Assembly (NCBI RefSeq): GCF_015326965.1
Contig: NZ_CP017659.1
Coordinates: forward strand, 3,494,001-3,558,000
Length of the DNA stretch: 64,000 nt
From: Paenibacillus sp. JZ16
GTDB taxonomy: Bacteria; Bacillota; Bacilli; Paenibacillales; Paenibacillaceae
Direction: 5' to 3'
How positions within the stretch are numbered: the stretch's first letter is position 1; the number at the start of each line of letters is the position of its first letter. Made by a program: the position numbers and the translations under genes. This document shows positions 33,929-43,440 of this stretch, piece after piece. The notes below the pieces were generated by a model. The model did not search any database, was not told where the DNA came from, and saw only the letters and a list, made by a program, of their open reading frames with translations.

Positions 33929-34878
33929 TTGAGTTGCCCCTCTCCTGTATTTTTGACTTCTATAGGCTCCAGACCTTCCTCAATACGGGATCGCTCCGGT
34001 TCAAACAAGGCAGGAAGTTTCAATTGCTCCCCCAGCGAGTCCAGATCTTCATCCACCGTAAAGCCGGGCGGATCGGTTGCGATCTCAAACAAGATCCCCC
34101 CTCGTTCCCTGAAATATAACGATCTGAAATAGTTGCGATTCTTAATTTCTGTTGGCAAAAAGCCATGTTGTTTCACCCATTCAAGCCAATTGCCGTGCTC
34201 CTCATCATCTTGAGCACGCCATGCAATATGATGGGTCGTTCCAGCGCCTCCGGCTCCCAAAGGGATATCCCGCATCGGCAAATCAATCACGCTGCCGAAG
34301 GGCCCGGCTGACTGAAACCGTGCATAATTAACGTCCACTCCCATGAAGGTCAGTCCCATGACCTGCTCCAGCGCCTTCTTCGTTTCCTCCCATTTGCTGC
34401 TGAACAGGACCGCGCCACCAAACCCTTTGATCGCCGTATCCGGAGTAATACCGTCCACAGACCAGCCGTTATTCGGTCCTTCCTCCCGCTCAACCAGCTC
34501 AAGAGAAAGTCCATCGCGATCGGAGAACTGAAGATAATGCTCGTTAAACCGAAATGCTTTCATGACAGAAACGCCAAAGCTCCGCAGCCGCTGTTCCCAA
34601 TAAGGCAGAGCACCTTCAGGGACAACAAATGTTGTATACCCAACCTGCCCTCCTCCACGTATCCCTCTTCGTGAAGCAGAAGACGGAAAGAAGGTGATAA
34701 TGGTCCCCGGATGCCCCTCCTCATCCCCGAAATACAAATGGTAAACCTCAGGCGCATCGAAATTGACCGTCTTCTTGACCATTCTGAGTCCAAGCACACC
34801 CGTATAAAAATCAACATTTTTCTGCGGATCCTGCGCATAAGCGGTAATATGATGAATGCCTGCCGTTTGTAATGCCAT
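33925..34878 (-). CDS. Ring-cleaving dioxygenase of the VOC superfamily (MhqO/MhqA-like)
   Basis: A 317-residue two-module glyoxalase/extradiol-dioxygenase-fold protein. The N-terminal metal histidine lies in GIHHITAYAQDPQKNVDFY, and further His/Glu ligands are in AGTTHHIAWRAQDDEEH (about 212-228) and GILFEIATDPPGF. B. subtilis relatives MhqA, MhqE and MhqO confer resistance to methylhydroquinone and catechol. The ATG at 34878 lies 9 bases after GAGGAG; two starts a few codons upstream are possible. Promoter and palindromic operator are directly upstream. Confidence 0.87.
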   Translation of the reverse strand: MALQTAGIHHITAYAQDPQKNVDFYTGVLGLRMVKKTVNFDAPEVYHLYFGDEEGHPGTIITFFPSSASRRGIRGGGQVGYTTFVVPEGALPYWEQRLRSFGVSVMKAFRFNEHYLQFSDRDGLSLELVEREEGPNNGWSVDGITPDTAIKGFGGAVLFSSKWEETKKALEQVMGLTFMGVDVNYARFQSAGPFGSVIDLPMRDIPLGAGGAGTTHHIAWRAQDDEEHGNWLEWVKQHGFLPTEIKNRNYFRSLYFRERGGILFEIATDPPGFTVDEDLDSLGEQLKLPALFEPERSRIEEGLEPIEVKNTGEGQLK

Positions 34879-34968
34879 ATCCATCAACTCCTCATCGTTT
34901 CGTGTCCATACCGAGGTTTCCCTACATGATTTTCGGTTCGTATGATATACACAATCTTTAATTTTAAT

Positions 34969-35009
34969 ATCTTTAATTAAAGATTATATTTTTTTCATAC
35001 CATTGTCAA
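34969..35009 (-). promoter_or_regulatory. Promoter with MhqR-like operator
   Basis: Minus-strand TTGACA (35004-35009) and TATAAT (34983-34988) with a short 15-base spacer. The perfect palindrome ATCTTTAATTAAAGAT (34969-34984) overlaps the -10 and start site, and ATCTTTAATT occurs again 15 bases away (from 34954). The ATCT..AAT/ATT..AGAT pattern resembles the B. subtilis MhqR operator. Confidence 0.6.
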
Positions 35010-35033
35010 GCGGCCCTTCACAGCCAGGACAGA

Positions 35034-35073
35034 CAAAAAGCCGCCAAGAACGATTCCACGCTCTTAGGCGGCT
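35034..35073 (-). terminator. Terminator of the AI-2E transporter gene
   Basis: Stem AGCCGCC-(TA)-AGA ... TCT-(T)-GGCGGCT read on the minus strand, followed by TTTTT. Confidence 0.75.
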
Positions 35074-35109
35074 CCAGTATGCAGCTTCGGCCACATGTCT
35101 ATCCCGCGT

Positions 35110-36189
35110 TTATGCTTTTTGCCATTTTTCCTTAAAGAACAGCTGATACACTCTGGTTACGATAATCTTAATGATCATGTAAATCGGTACCACCAGCAGA
35201 ATCCCTATAATTCCGCCCAGATCCTGTCCCACCAGAACCAGGATAATGATTGTAATGGGGTGAATTGCCAGTTGTTTGCCGAAGATATACGGACCAATCA
35301 GGTTATCCTGAATCTGCTGGGCTGCCAGAATGACAACAAGCGACCAGATCGCCGTCCCCGGGGATTGGATGAACCCGATGATCACAATCGGGATCGAGGA
35401 AAGAATAGCTCCAATAAACGGTATGAAATTCGCAATGACAGCGACAACCGTCAGCAGCAGCGCATAAGGCAAACCAATAATCAGGAACCCGATATACATC
35501 AAGACGCCCAGCGCCAGATTGATGAGGACCCGGCCCACGATAAACCCTTTGAGCGCGTTATTGATTTCATCCAGCACCGATGCGCCCACTTCCTTGAACC
35601 GGTTAGGTAGAAAGCTGACAATCATCTCCCCGAACTTCCCGCCTTCCTTCAGCATGTAGTACAGCATGATCGGGAACGTAAATAAAACGATGGCAAAATT
35701 CGAAACAAACGAAAACAGGTTCATAATATAATTCGTGAGGAACGTGAAGCCTTGGTTCAAATAATCGGTTAGCTGTGTAAGCGGATTGGAGTTCTCCGGG
35801 AATATATCCTTGAAGAAGCCGTTATTCTCCCATTCCTGCAGCTGCTCGCCAAGCTTTGCAAACAAAGCGGGGGCATTCTGTACAAGGGCCACGATCTGAT
35901 CCCGCAGGGATGGCCATACTCCAATAATAAAACCTGTAAGGATACCTGCAAACACGACATATATGAGCAGAATGGCCAGCGAGCGATTTAGCTTGCGCTT
36001 TTCGAGATAATCAACCAGCGGCCTGAGCAGGTAATAGAAGAATCCGGACAGCATCAGCGGCACAAGGATGATCGAGAAGAACGAAAGTACCGGTCTGAAT
36101 ATAAAATCCACCAGCGACCCCAAATAAATAATAATGAGGACCAGGATCACGGCAAGACATAATTTGAAAAACTTGTTCATTTTCAGCAA
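35110..36189 (-). CDS. AI-2E family (PerM/YtvI-type) membrane transporter
   Basis: About 359 residues with around eight membrane segments and the family stretch FIPFIGAILSSIPIVIIGF near residue 260 (shortened as NFIPFIGAILSSIP). Members include AI-2 exporters and Na+/H+ antiporters, so the cargo cannot be told from sequence. A TTG start at 36189 has GGGG 8 bases upstream; the ATG at 36180 is the alternative. It stands alone, divergent from cardiolipin synthase. The C-terminus is basic, ending near the terminator. Confidence 0.85.
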   Translation of the reverse strand: MLKMNKFFKLCLAVILVLIIIYLGSLVDFIFRPVLSFFSIILVPLMLSGFFYYLLRPLVDYLEKRKLNRSLAILLIYVVFAGILTGFIIGVWPSLRDQIVALVQNAPALFAKLGEQLQEWENNGFFKDIFPENSNPLTQLTDYLNQGFTFLTNYIMNLFSFVSNFAIVLFTFPIMLYYMLKEGGKFGEMIVSFLPNRFKEVGASVLDEINNALKGFIVGRVLINLALGVLMYIGFLIIGLPYALLLTVVAVIANFIPFIGAILSSIPIVIIGFIQSPGTAIWSLVVILAAQQIQDNLIGPYIFGKQLAIHPITIIILVLVGQDLGGIIGILLVVPIYMIIKIIVTRVYQLFFKEKWQKA

Positions 36190-36413
36190 AAAGCATGCCC
36201 CTTCTCCTATTTTTTCACCATCGTATCATGACCATGTATCCATATACAAATCGCTCCCATCTGCACTGTTCAGAGTGTCGGATCCTAAGGTGCTATCGCT
36301 TTTATAACCATTCCGTTCACTTCATCCTGGAGATATATACTTCTCCTAACGCCTCACGTATAATATGTAGGATTGCAAGGGTAAGGCTATAGTGTAGGAG
36401 GATATTATAAAAC

Positions 36414-37862
36414 ATGCATGTTACATCCATCATTCTTGGTCTGATCATCGTACTGAATATCGTGTTCTCCATGTTCGTCGTGTTCAGGGAACGGCGGGAT
36501 GCCGGCTCCACCTGGGCATGGCTGCTGGTGCTGTCCTTTATCCCGATTCTGGGCTTTGCGCTGTACCTGTTGTTCGCCCAAAATTTAAGAAGAATCCGTC
36601 TCTTTCATTGGGATGATCTGCAGAAAACCGGAATCGAGAAGGTATTGCTGTCTCAAATGGAAGGAATGAATAAGGGAGAATACCCGTTCAGCAATCAAGC
36701 GGCTGCGGATAGCAGCGATTTGATCCATATGCATATCAACGAGAATCAAGCGATCCTTACGGACGACAACCACGTTGAAATTTTCACGGATGGACGCAAG
36801 AAATTTGAACGGTTGTTTCAGGATATTGAGGAAGCCAAAGTCTACATACATATTCAATACTACATCATCCGTCGCGACGAGCTGGGCAAGAAGCTGATAT
36901 CCCTGTTGACCAAAAAAGCAAAAGAAGGCGTGAAAGTCCGGGTTCTGTACGACGAGCTGGGCTCGCGTCAATTAACCAAGGGCTTCTTCAAAGCATTTCG
37001 CGAAGCCGGCGGAGAAGCCGAGGCCTTCTTCCCGTCCAAGCTGCGCTTCATTAATTTGCGTTTGAATTACCGGAATCACCGGAAGCTGGCTATCATTGAT
37101 GGCGATATCGGGTATGTCGGCGGTTTTAATGTAGGGGATGAGTACCTGGGTCTCAACTCCAGGTTCGGGTATTGGCGGGACACCCATCTGCGCATTCAAG
37201 GTGAAGCGGTCTATGCGATGCAGGTTCGCTTCATTCTCGATTGGAATCAGGCTTCGCACCATCACGATATTTATTATGAATCGAATCTGTTCCCCAAGAT
37301 CGATTCGCCTGGCAATGTCGGGATTCAGATTGTGACCAGCGGTCCGGATTCCAGGTATGAGCACATCAAGAATGGTTATATCAAGATGATTTCGTCCGCC
37401 AAGAAATCCATTCATATTCAGACGCCGTATTTTATCCCTGATGCCAGCCTTCTGGATGCGCTCCGCATTGCTGCGCTGTCCGGCGTCAAGGTTCACCTGA
37501 TGATTCCCGATAAACCGGATCATCCCTTTGTCTACTGGGCGACCTTATCCTATATCGGGGAAATGCTGAGAACCGGGGCTAACGTGTATCTCTACAATAA
37601 TGGCTTCATTCATGCCAAGACGATTATCATTGACGAGAAGATTTCTTCCGTCGGCACGGCGAATATCGATGTTCGAAGCTTCAAGCTGAATTTTGAAGTG
37701 AATGCGTTCCTGTACGATGAGCATTTATCACAACAGTTGACTCACATCTTCCACCAGGATCTGCAGGTATCCAGCCAGCTTACAATGAAGCAGTATCTGG
37801 AGCGATCAAAGTGGATCAAGTTCAAGGAATCCATCTCGCGCTTGCTGTCCCCTATTCTGTAA
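36414..37862 (+). CDS. cls: Cardiolipin synthase
   Basis: A 482-residue membrane-bound phospholipase-D-superfamily enzyme joining two phosphatidylglycerols into cardiolipin. Two N-terminal membrane segments (about 4-25 and 36-56) precede two HKD motifs: NHRKLAIIDGDIGYVGGFN (about 222-240) and HAKTIIIDEKISSVGTANID (about 399-418). AGGAGG lies 12 bases before the ATG and a TATAAT about 50 bases upstream. Normal length. Cardiolipin synthesis fits the osmotic-stress theme of the neighbourhood, but linkage is speculative. Confidence 0.95.
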   Translation: MHVTSIILGLIIVLNIVFSMFVVFRERRDAGSTWAWLLVLSFIPILGFALYLLFAQNLRRIRLFHWDDLQKTGIEKVLLSQMEGMNKGEYPFSNQAAADSSDLIHMHINENQAILTDDNHVEIFTDGRKKFERLFQDIEEAKVYIHIQYYIIRRDELGKKLISLLTKKAKEGVKVRVLYDELGSRQLTKGFFKAFREAGGEAEAFFPSKLRFINLRLNYRNHRKLAIIDGDIGYVGGFNVGDEYLGLNSRFGYWRDTHLRIQGEAVYAMQVRFILDWNQASHHHDIYYESNLFPKIDSPGNVGIQIVTSGPDSRYEHIKNGYIKMISSAKKSIHIQTPYFIPDASLLDALRIAALSGVKVHLMIPDKPDHPFVYWATLSYIGEMLRTGANVYLYNNGFIHAKTIIIDEKISSVGTANIDVRSFKLNFEVNAFLYDEHLSQQLTHIFHQDLQVSSQLTMKQYLERSKWIKFKESISRLLSPIL

Positions 37863-37985
37863 AAACAAACCTTTAGCGCTGCCTCAACATTTAGCAATCC
37901 AGAAGAAATACGGGAGACTCGGACCGTTTATACTAAAGCCAAGGAAAACAAATCCATCATTTTAAAACTGGGAAGGATGTTGAAC

Positions 37986-38390
37986 GTGGCTAAACTGACA
38001 CCGTATATTTTCTCTGAGGATGCAAAAGCACAGGCTGAGTTTTATACCCAAGCACTAGGCGGGGAGATCCTGTCCGTACAAACGCATGGTGAGATTCCCG
38101 GAACCAAGGAAGAGCTTAAAGACAAGGTCATGCATCTTAGTCTGGTAGCCGGAGGCATTCCAATCTTTATGTCGGACTCCATATTCCAAACCCTGGAGCG
38201 CGGGAACGGGATTCACCTGAGCCTGTCGTTTGAGAGCGATGCTGAAGCGCATGAAGCTTTTGACCGCTTGGCCCAAGGTGGTAAGGTGCTTGATCCGCTG
38301 AAGACTCAATTCTGGGGAGCGCTGTTCGGGTTGCTGGAAGACAAGTTCGGCGTATTGTGGCAGGTAACGACCGAAGTCCAAGGCAATTAA
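37986..38390 (+). CDS. VOC-family protein (PhnB-like)
   Basis: About 134 residues in the glyoxalase/PhnB-like fold, beginning KLTPYIFSEDAKAQAEFY with LGGEIL and MHLSLVAGGIPIFMSDS, and ending DKFGVLWQVTTE. PhnB-like proteins keep the fold but often lack the metal ligands; substrate unknown. The GTG at 37986 is preferred because GGAAGG lies 9 bases before it; an ATG at 37977 touches the ribosome site. Single gene with its own terminator. Confidence 0.8.
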   Translation: MAKLTPYIFSEDAKAQAEFYTQALGGEILSVQTHGEIPGTKEELKDKVMHLSLVAGGIPIFMSDSIFQTLERGNGIHLSLSFESDAEAHEAFDRLAQGGKVLDPLKTQFWGALFGLLEDKFGVLWQVTTEVQGN

Positions 38391-38395
38391 TGTTA

Positions 38396-38430
38396 GAAGG
38401 CCCTTCAAGTTTCACTTGGAGGGCCTTTTT
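38396..38430. terminator. Bidirectional terminator
   Basis: Stem AAGGCCCTTCAAG/CTTGGAGGGCCTT with a short loop and six T after it; serves the convergent VOC and azoreductase genes. Confidence 0.85.
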
Positions 38431-38438
38431 TGCGTTAT

Positions 38439-39077
38439 TTATTCGGAACTCCAACGATCCACGACTTCCGCAGCGGCCAATCGGCTTGTGTACAGAATAT
38501 TTTTAACATCCAGCGTGGCGCGGCCTTGTGCACGAATGATCTCATAATCCGTAATACCGAGGAATTCGAACATGGATTTCAAATACTTGTGCGAATATTC
38601 AATCTCACGGTACCCATCATTCTCTGTATATATGCCGTCGCTGCCCTGTATGACCACAACGCTTCTTCCGTCGGTAAGGAGTCCTTCGGACCCGCTTTCC
38701 GTATATCTGAACGTTTCCTTCGGGATGATGATATTGTCCATATAATCTTTCAACTTGGAAGGGATGTTAAAATTGTGAAGCGGCATGGCGATTACATACT
38801 TGGATGCCCCCTTGAACTGCTGCAGGATCTCAGCCATCCGCCCCATCATTTTCCCTTCATCCTCGGATAACGGCTCCCCGCTCTCAAGCTTTTCCCACCC
38901 GTTCAGCAGATTCGTGTCAATGGCGGGAATGAATTCCCGATATAGGTCGATCTGTTCGATAAGGCTGGCCGGATTCTGCGCTGCATACTTGCTTACGAAA
39001 AACTCAAGCACCTGCAAGCTCAAGGACTTCTCGCTTCTTACCCTCGGATGTGCATTAATTACGAGTAGGCGTTCCAT
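38439..39077 (-). CDS. azoR: FMN-dependent NADH-azoreductase
   Basis: A 212-residue flavodoxin-like quinone/azo reductase. The phosphate loop region is VINAHPRVRSEKSLS near the N-terminus and the flavin contacts are MPLHNFNIPSKLKDYMD (about 99-115). It performs two-electron reduction of quinones and azo dyes, limiting redox stress. Divided from its upstream MarR-family gene by 164 bases that hold an operator shared with that regulator's own promoter, so MarR control is likely. Confidence 0.88.
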   Translation of the reverse strand: MERLLVINAHPRVRSEKSLSLQVLEFFVSKYAAQNPASLIEQIDLYREFIPAIDTNLLNGWEKLESGEPLSEDEGKMMGRMAEILQQFKGASKYVIAMPLHNFNIPSKLKDYMDNIIIPKETFRYTESGSEGLLTDGRSVVVIQGSDGIYTENDGYREIEYSHKYLKSMFEFLGITDYEIIRAQGRATLDVKNILYTSRLAAAEVVDRWSSE

Positions 39078-39200
39078 ATAGGCAACACTCCTTTTATTTT
39101 GTGGTCAACCAAAATCACCAGCTAGCTTGCAGTCTGACTCACCTCCCGATTAGAATGAACGCTTAACACGCATCAACTCAAGTGATCTTCCTATATCAAT

Positions 39201-39216
39201 TTGTTTGTACATACAA
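39201..39216. promoter_or_regulatory. MarR-type operator upstream of azoreductase
   Basis: TTGTTTGTACATACAA, an imperfect palindrome (one mismatched pair) that recurs at 39717-39732 with one base different. A TATAAT on the minus strand (39216-39221) touches it. Confidence 0.6.
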
Positions 39217-39241
39217 TTATAATTCCGCGAAGATAAAGACC

Positions 39242-39670
39242 TCAGTCCTTATTCTCCAATTGATCACTCACCTCGTATAGATGCAATGATAATTCATCAC
39301 CTTCGGCATGACCTAAAATAGCGCCATAACGACTGCGCAAATTCATCCAGCACTCGTGAATCACTTTCTCCAAAGCCTTTCCTTTATCGGTTGTATAGAT
39401 CAATGACATCCTTCCTTCTACCCGATTATAAACCAGCCCTTTAACGGCCAGTTTCTCAACCAGACGGGTTACGGTAGAAGGCTGAAGGTGAAGAATTTCG
39501 CCTAATTCCTTCTGCGAGATCCCTTCCTTCTCATATACAGCCATAAGCAAATAAGCATATGTGGGTGACAATCCGCTTGCTGCAAACTCGTCTTCGGCCA
39601 TCTTGGTAATGACCCGGCTAAGACGATTGGCTGTGAAGTAAAGGCATTCCTTAATATACGTATTTAGCAT
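39242..39670 (-). CDS. MarR-family transcriptional regulator
   Basis: A 142-residue winged-helix repressor: recognition region QKELGEILHLQPSTVTRLVEKL (shortened as LGEILHLQPSTVTRLVEKL, about 49-67) and wing NRVEGRMSLIYTTDKGK. AGAGGTAA precedes the ATG at 39670; a start nine codons upstream is less likely. It lies upstream of azoR on the same strand and has near-identical operators before both genes. One Cys near the N-terminus (about residue 8) could sense oxidants or quinones. Confidence 0.87.
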   Translation of the reverse strand: MLNTYIKECLYFTANRLSRVITKMAEDEFAASGLSPTYAYLLMAVYEKEGISQKELGEILHLQPSTVTRLVEKLAVKGLVYNRVEGRMSLIYTTDKGKALEKVIHECWMNLRSRYGAILGHAEGDELSLHLYEVSDQLENKD

Positions 39671-39716
39671 AACGGTTACCTCTTTCGCTGAGTTCATCCT
39701 GTTGAATCACCTTTTA

Positions 39717-39732
39717 TTGTTTGCACATACAA
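39717..39732. promoter_or_regulatory. MarR-type operator upstream of the marR-like gene
   Basis: TTGTTTGCACATACAA, matching the azoR operator at 15 of 16 positions, 47 bases before the regulator ATG; points to autoregulation. Confidence 0.6.
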
Positions 39733-39760
39733 ATATAACGGATTTCCAAATAAAAGTAAA

Positions 39761-39797
39761 GAGGCAGATTTCCCCCATAACCTCGGAGACCTCTGCC
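39761..39797 (-). terminator. Possible terminator after the VOC gene
   Basis: Outer arms GGCAGA/TCTGCC and inner TCTCC/GGGGGA read on the minus strand, followed by TCTTTACTTTTATTT. The stem is short, so confidence is limited. Confidence 0.4.
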
Positions 39798-39859
39798 GCT
39801 TCATTTTACGGGATGTATGCTGCTTCATGTTGAAGATACACCTGCTTGCTGCAATGCTT

Positions 39860-40270
39860 CTATTCGACCTGGCTCTGATCCATATACATGACTTCCCACA
39901 GGTGGCCGTCCGGATCCTGGAAGCTCCATCCGTACATAAAGCCATGATCCACCGGATCATTGGAAGGCGACCCTCCTGCGGAAAGTGCGGCATTAACGAT
40001 TTCGTCCACCTGCTCCCGGCTTTCGGCGGATAGTGCCAGAATTACTTCCGTTGTGTTCGCGGCATTCGACAGATCTTTCTTGGTGAACGTCTTGAAATAA
40101 TCCTCGGTGAGCAGCATGGCAAAGATGTTATCGCCGATGACCAGGCAAGCCGCGTTTTTGTCCGTAAATTGCGCGTTAAATTCAAAACCGATTTTCGAGA
40201 AAAAGTCCTTCGTTTTCTCCAAGTCCTTCACGGGTAGGTTTACAAAAATATTATCGCTTTTCAATGCCAT
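39860..40270 (-). CDS. VOC-family glyoxalase/bleomycin-resistance-like protein
   Basis: A 136-residue glyoxalase-fold protein starting MALKSDNIFVNLPVKDLEKT, with FFSKIGFEFN, and near the end GWSFQDPDGHLWEVMYMD, which holds His and Glu residues at the usual metal positions. The family includes lactoylglutathione-lyase-like and antibiotic-binding proteins; substrate unknown. It is a single gene upstream of the marR-like gene. Confidence 0.85.
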   Translation of the reverse strand: MALKSDNIFVNLPVKDLEKTKDFFSKIGFEFNAQFTDKNAACLVIGDNIFAMLLTEDYFKTFTKKDLSNAANTTEVILALSAESREQVDEIVNAALSAGGSPSNDPVDHGFMYGWSFQDPDGHLWEVMYMDQSQVE

Positions 40271-40467
40271 TTCGAATCACCTCGTCGATTTGATAGATTC
40301 ATCATAGCATGAGCAGCAGAGCGGCATTTCTCTTCAATTGCTATATTCAATAAACACAGCAGCGATTCAGCCAGGCTATAGCTTAATACTCCTTTCGAAA
40401 AAAAGGATGCCTCCAGGCAGCGTTAAAACTCGCCTGCGAGACATCCCATTTGTATTACGAATCCATG

Positions 40468-43440
40468 TTAGTTAGATAAACCCACTGCCCGCAGCAATCT
40501 CATGACGGTTACCACCGTCTGAGCTCTGGTTACATGGGATTGCGGATCCAGCTTGGAGCCGGATACGCCTTGCATAATCTTCTGCTCCACAACGAAGACG
40601 ACGGACGACTTCGCATAGGATGAAACCTTGGAGTGGTCTTTAAATTTGTTTAACAATCCTTGGTTCGCTTCGTTCTTCTTGCCGGCATAATTCAGCACAT
40701 TACTTAGCATAACGGCCAATTCCTCACGCGTAATCAAGCTGTTTGGATCAAAGATATCGCCTGAGCGTCCTTTCACTAACCCTGCCGCTTTCGCAGCTGC
40801 AATCTCTCTGGCATATCCGGATTTCGGATCTACATCCTTGAAGTTGGAGTAACTGTCGTCAGGCAGAATACCCAGCGCTTTCACCACAATGGATATAATT
40901 TCGGCACGGGTAATGGGTTGATTACCGCCAAAAGATCCGTTACTTTCACCAGATACGATCAGCTTGGCAGCAGCCTGCGCAACGTCTTCTCGTGCCCATG
41001 AAGGGATCGCGTCACTAAACCGGATATCTTGCTGAAGCAGGGCATAAACACCGCTGCCGGTTTTCTTGATTTCAACCGTTACCGTACGATCGGCGTTAAC
41101 TTTAAATAAAGTCGGAACGGATCGAAGCTCATGGGTACCTGGTATATAAACCACTCCGGCGGCACGTTTTATATTTATCTTTTTCGCATCTACAGCAACA
41201 AATTGGCTGACATGGGTTTTGCCGAAATGCTTCAGTTCGGTCGTTGTCTTATCCGCGTTGATTTGCTCAAGCTTGAACAACAGCGGGTCGGCTAGTACTT
41301 CTCTTCCCTTCATCAGTTTCTCAACGCCCGTTGCATCGGCAGCCTCAGGAGAAATAATCGAGACTTTCACAGGACCTGGAACCGTAATCAGCGAAGCCGG
41401 AATCCGGTATTCTGTCCCGTTCACGATAATGGAGAGACTGGCCTTGGCTCCTTTTTTCGCAACGGCAGCGATGACTTCTTGCGGAATCTCAACCTCAGCC
41501 TGCTTCGCACCTGCACCCGCATGGATCTGGAAGTTGGAGGAATCCGAAAGGTTAATGCTGTTAACAGCTGCAGCCGTAGGTAGGGTCACCATAGCCTTAT
41601 CGCCATGAAGCGTGACTTTTGCCTCTAGCTGATCTTTGGCTTTAGGAGGTTGTGGCGTCGAAGGCGTCGGTGAACCAGATCCTCCAGCGCCTCCTGATCC
41701 GCCGGAACCGTCAGATCCACCGGAACCGCTGCTTGAAGTTGTTACGCTAAGCAGATTCGAAGCGCTGGAGACGCGGTTAATCTCATTCCCCGTTCGATCT
41801 ACCGCAAGCACATGAATCTTGTAGTTTGTCAGAGAGCTAAGGCCATTCATGGTGTAACTATTTTCTGTAACCGAGCCTGACAAAGCATTATTCACATATA
41901 CTTCGTATCCCGTTGCACCTGCCACAGCATCCCATTTCACCTGAATGGAGCTTGCGCCGACACTTACCTTTGAGAGATTCGCCGGAGCCGGAAGTGCTGA
42001 AGCATTGACTTTGCCGTCGATCGGCAAGTCGGTAATGAGTTGAGTCGTCAGCGTCTTATTGCGGTCGCCACTGATATCCCAGCTCATGACGCCGGCAATA
42101 TCCAGCGACTTCACGATAGAAGCGGTGTACTTCATGGTGTTCTTATCGTTGTAGGTGATGAACACTTTATTTTGATCGTTGTACAGGTAAGGTACCTTGG
42201 CGGATTCGTTCCAATATCTTTTATAGCCGTTCTTATTGATGTAGTTATTCTCAAGGTCGCTGAAGTCGAAAATGGCAGGCTCCCACGATTTCAAATCAGT
42301 CCCGCCTTTATTGCAAGTCTGATACTGACCTAGCGGACCACAGCCATCCCAGCCCTTACCGTAGTAGGGAACGCCCGCAATCAACTTATGTGTCGGCACC
42401 CCGCCCTTCAAATGACCTAACAAACCGCCAAGCACATGATTTCTTGGAGCGGAGGACCTCAAAAGAGCTTTATCATAGAACAATGGTGAATTATGATGAC
42501 CGAACGGGTCATCTTTACCACTGTAGTCATAAGTCATAATATTAATGAAATCCAGATACTGGACAGAATTCGCAAAATCTGCGTTAACGGTAAAATTGTC
42601 TCCCTGCCCTGAAGCAATCGTCAGGAGATAATACTTCCCGTCCTCTGATCCGGCAGCATCCAACGCCTCGCGAACGGTTTTCATTAACAATGTGAAATTT
42701 TCTCTATCCTCCGGTGCCCTGGAGTTCGACTCTTCCCCTCCTTCAACAGGATATTCCCAGTCAACATCCAGACCATCAAACTTATAATCTCGTAGGAACT
42801 TCACAGCAGAATTTGCAAAAGTACGGCGTGTTTCTTCCGTCATGGCTACGTTAGAAAAATTATCAGACCATGACCAGCCACCTACTGAAACTATAAGTTT
42901 CAAATGAGGGTTCGATGCCTTGATGGATTCGAAAGCTGCGAAATTCTGAAAATCAAATGTCGGATCTCCAATTACAATTTCTCCGTCATGGACGTATCGA
43001 TCCTGTGCAGGAATATTAGGATCTTCGCAGGCTCTCGGCCCGCTCCCGTATTTTTTCCAACATATATCGGCGAAGGCATAGTTAATGTGGGTGATCTGTG
43101 ATACATCCACGTCACCAGGATGAAAATTACGCTCTTCGGTACTAGCTGACCAAGAAGTGTAGTACGTAATATTGTTATAATTGCTGCCAGGCACTACCGA
43201 AACGGATTCGCTTTCTGGCGAAGTCCATAGGCTGTTATGGCCCACGACCTTATACGAATAGGTCTTTCCTTCTTCCAGTCCAGCAGCTACATACCGACTC
43301 CCGCTACTCGAACCAACCATTACTCCATCCTGATAAATATCATAGCTTGTGGCACCGGGCACCGGTGCCCAGCCCAGTGAAACCGTAGATCGTGTAGCCG
43401 TGACTACTTGCAAACCTTGAGGTTGAGCCAGTTCCCCCAT
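40468..43440 (-). CDS. SLH-anchored GH18 chitinase, main part after a frame break
   Basis: 990 residues: fibronectin III domain (about 5-85), GH18 catalytic domain (about 90-480) with SVGGWSWS and the active-site motif FDGLDVDWEYP (D222, D225, D227, catalytic E229), a second FnIII (about 490-570), a Gly/Ser/Pro-rich linker, an unassigned domain, and three SLH motifs at the C-terminus that would bind the wall polymer. There is no ribosome site before its apparent ATG and no signal peptide: both are in the overlapping frame 43404-44180. One extra G in the run at 43434-43438 would fuse the two into one secreted enzyme of about 1,240 residues. Confidence 0.85.
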   Translation of the reverse strand: MGELAQPQGLQVVTATRSTVSLGWAPVPGATSYDIYQDGVMVGSSSGSRYVAAGLEEGKTYSYKVVGHNSLWTSPESESVSVVPGSNYNNITYYTSWSASTEERNFHPGDVDVSQITHINYAFADICWKKYGSGPRACEDPNIPAQDRYVHDGEIVIGDPTFDFQNFAAFESIKASNPHLKLIVSVGGWSWSDNFSNVAMTEETRRTFANSAVKFLRDYKFDGLDVDWEYPVEGGEESNSRAPEDRENFTLLMKTVREALDAAGSEDGKYYLLTIASGQGDNFTVNADFANSVQYLDFINIMTYDYSGKDDPFGHHNSPLFYDKALLRSSAPRNHVLGGLLGHLKGGVPTHKLIAGVPYYGKGWDGCGPLGQYQTCNKGGTDLKSWEPAIFDFSDLENNYINKNGYKRYWNESAKVPYLYNDQNKVFITYNDKNTMKYTASIVKSLDIAGVMSWDISGDRNKTLTTQLITDLPIDGKVNASALPAPANLSKVSVGASSIQVKWDAVAGATGYEVYVNNALSGSVTENSYTMNGLSSLTNYKIHVLAVDRTGNEINRVSSASNLLSVTTSSSGSGGSDGSGGSGGAGGSGSPTPSTPQPPKAKDQLEAKVTLHGDKAMVTLPTAAAVNSINLSDSSNFQIHAGAGAKQAEVEIPQEVIAAVAKKGAKASLSIIVNGTEYRIPASLITVPGPVKVSIISPEAADATGVEKLMKGREVLADPLLFKLEQINADKTTTELKHFGKTHVSQFVAVDAKKINIKRAAGVVYIPGTHELRSVPTLFKVNADRTVTVEIKKTGSGVYALLQQDIRFSDAIPSWAREDVAQAAAKLIVSGESNGSFGGNQPITRAEIISIVVKALGILPDDSYSNFKDVDPKSGYAREIAAAKAAGLVKGRSGDIFDPNSLITREELAVMLSNVLNYAGKKNEANQGLLNKFKDHSKVSSYAKSSVVFVVEQKIMQGVSGSKLDPQSHVTRAQTVVTVMRLLRAVGLSN

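Noticed and set aside
43404..43440. Programmed ribosomal frameshift as the main reading
   Set aside because: The run TGGGGGA is not a canonical X-XXY-YYZ heptamer and no stimulatory hairpin was evident; a sequencing or assembly error explains both sites more simply.
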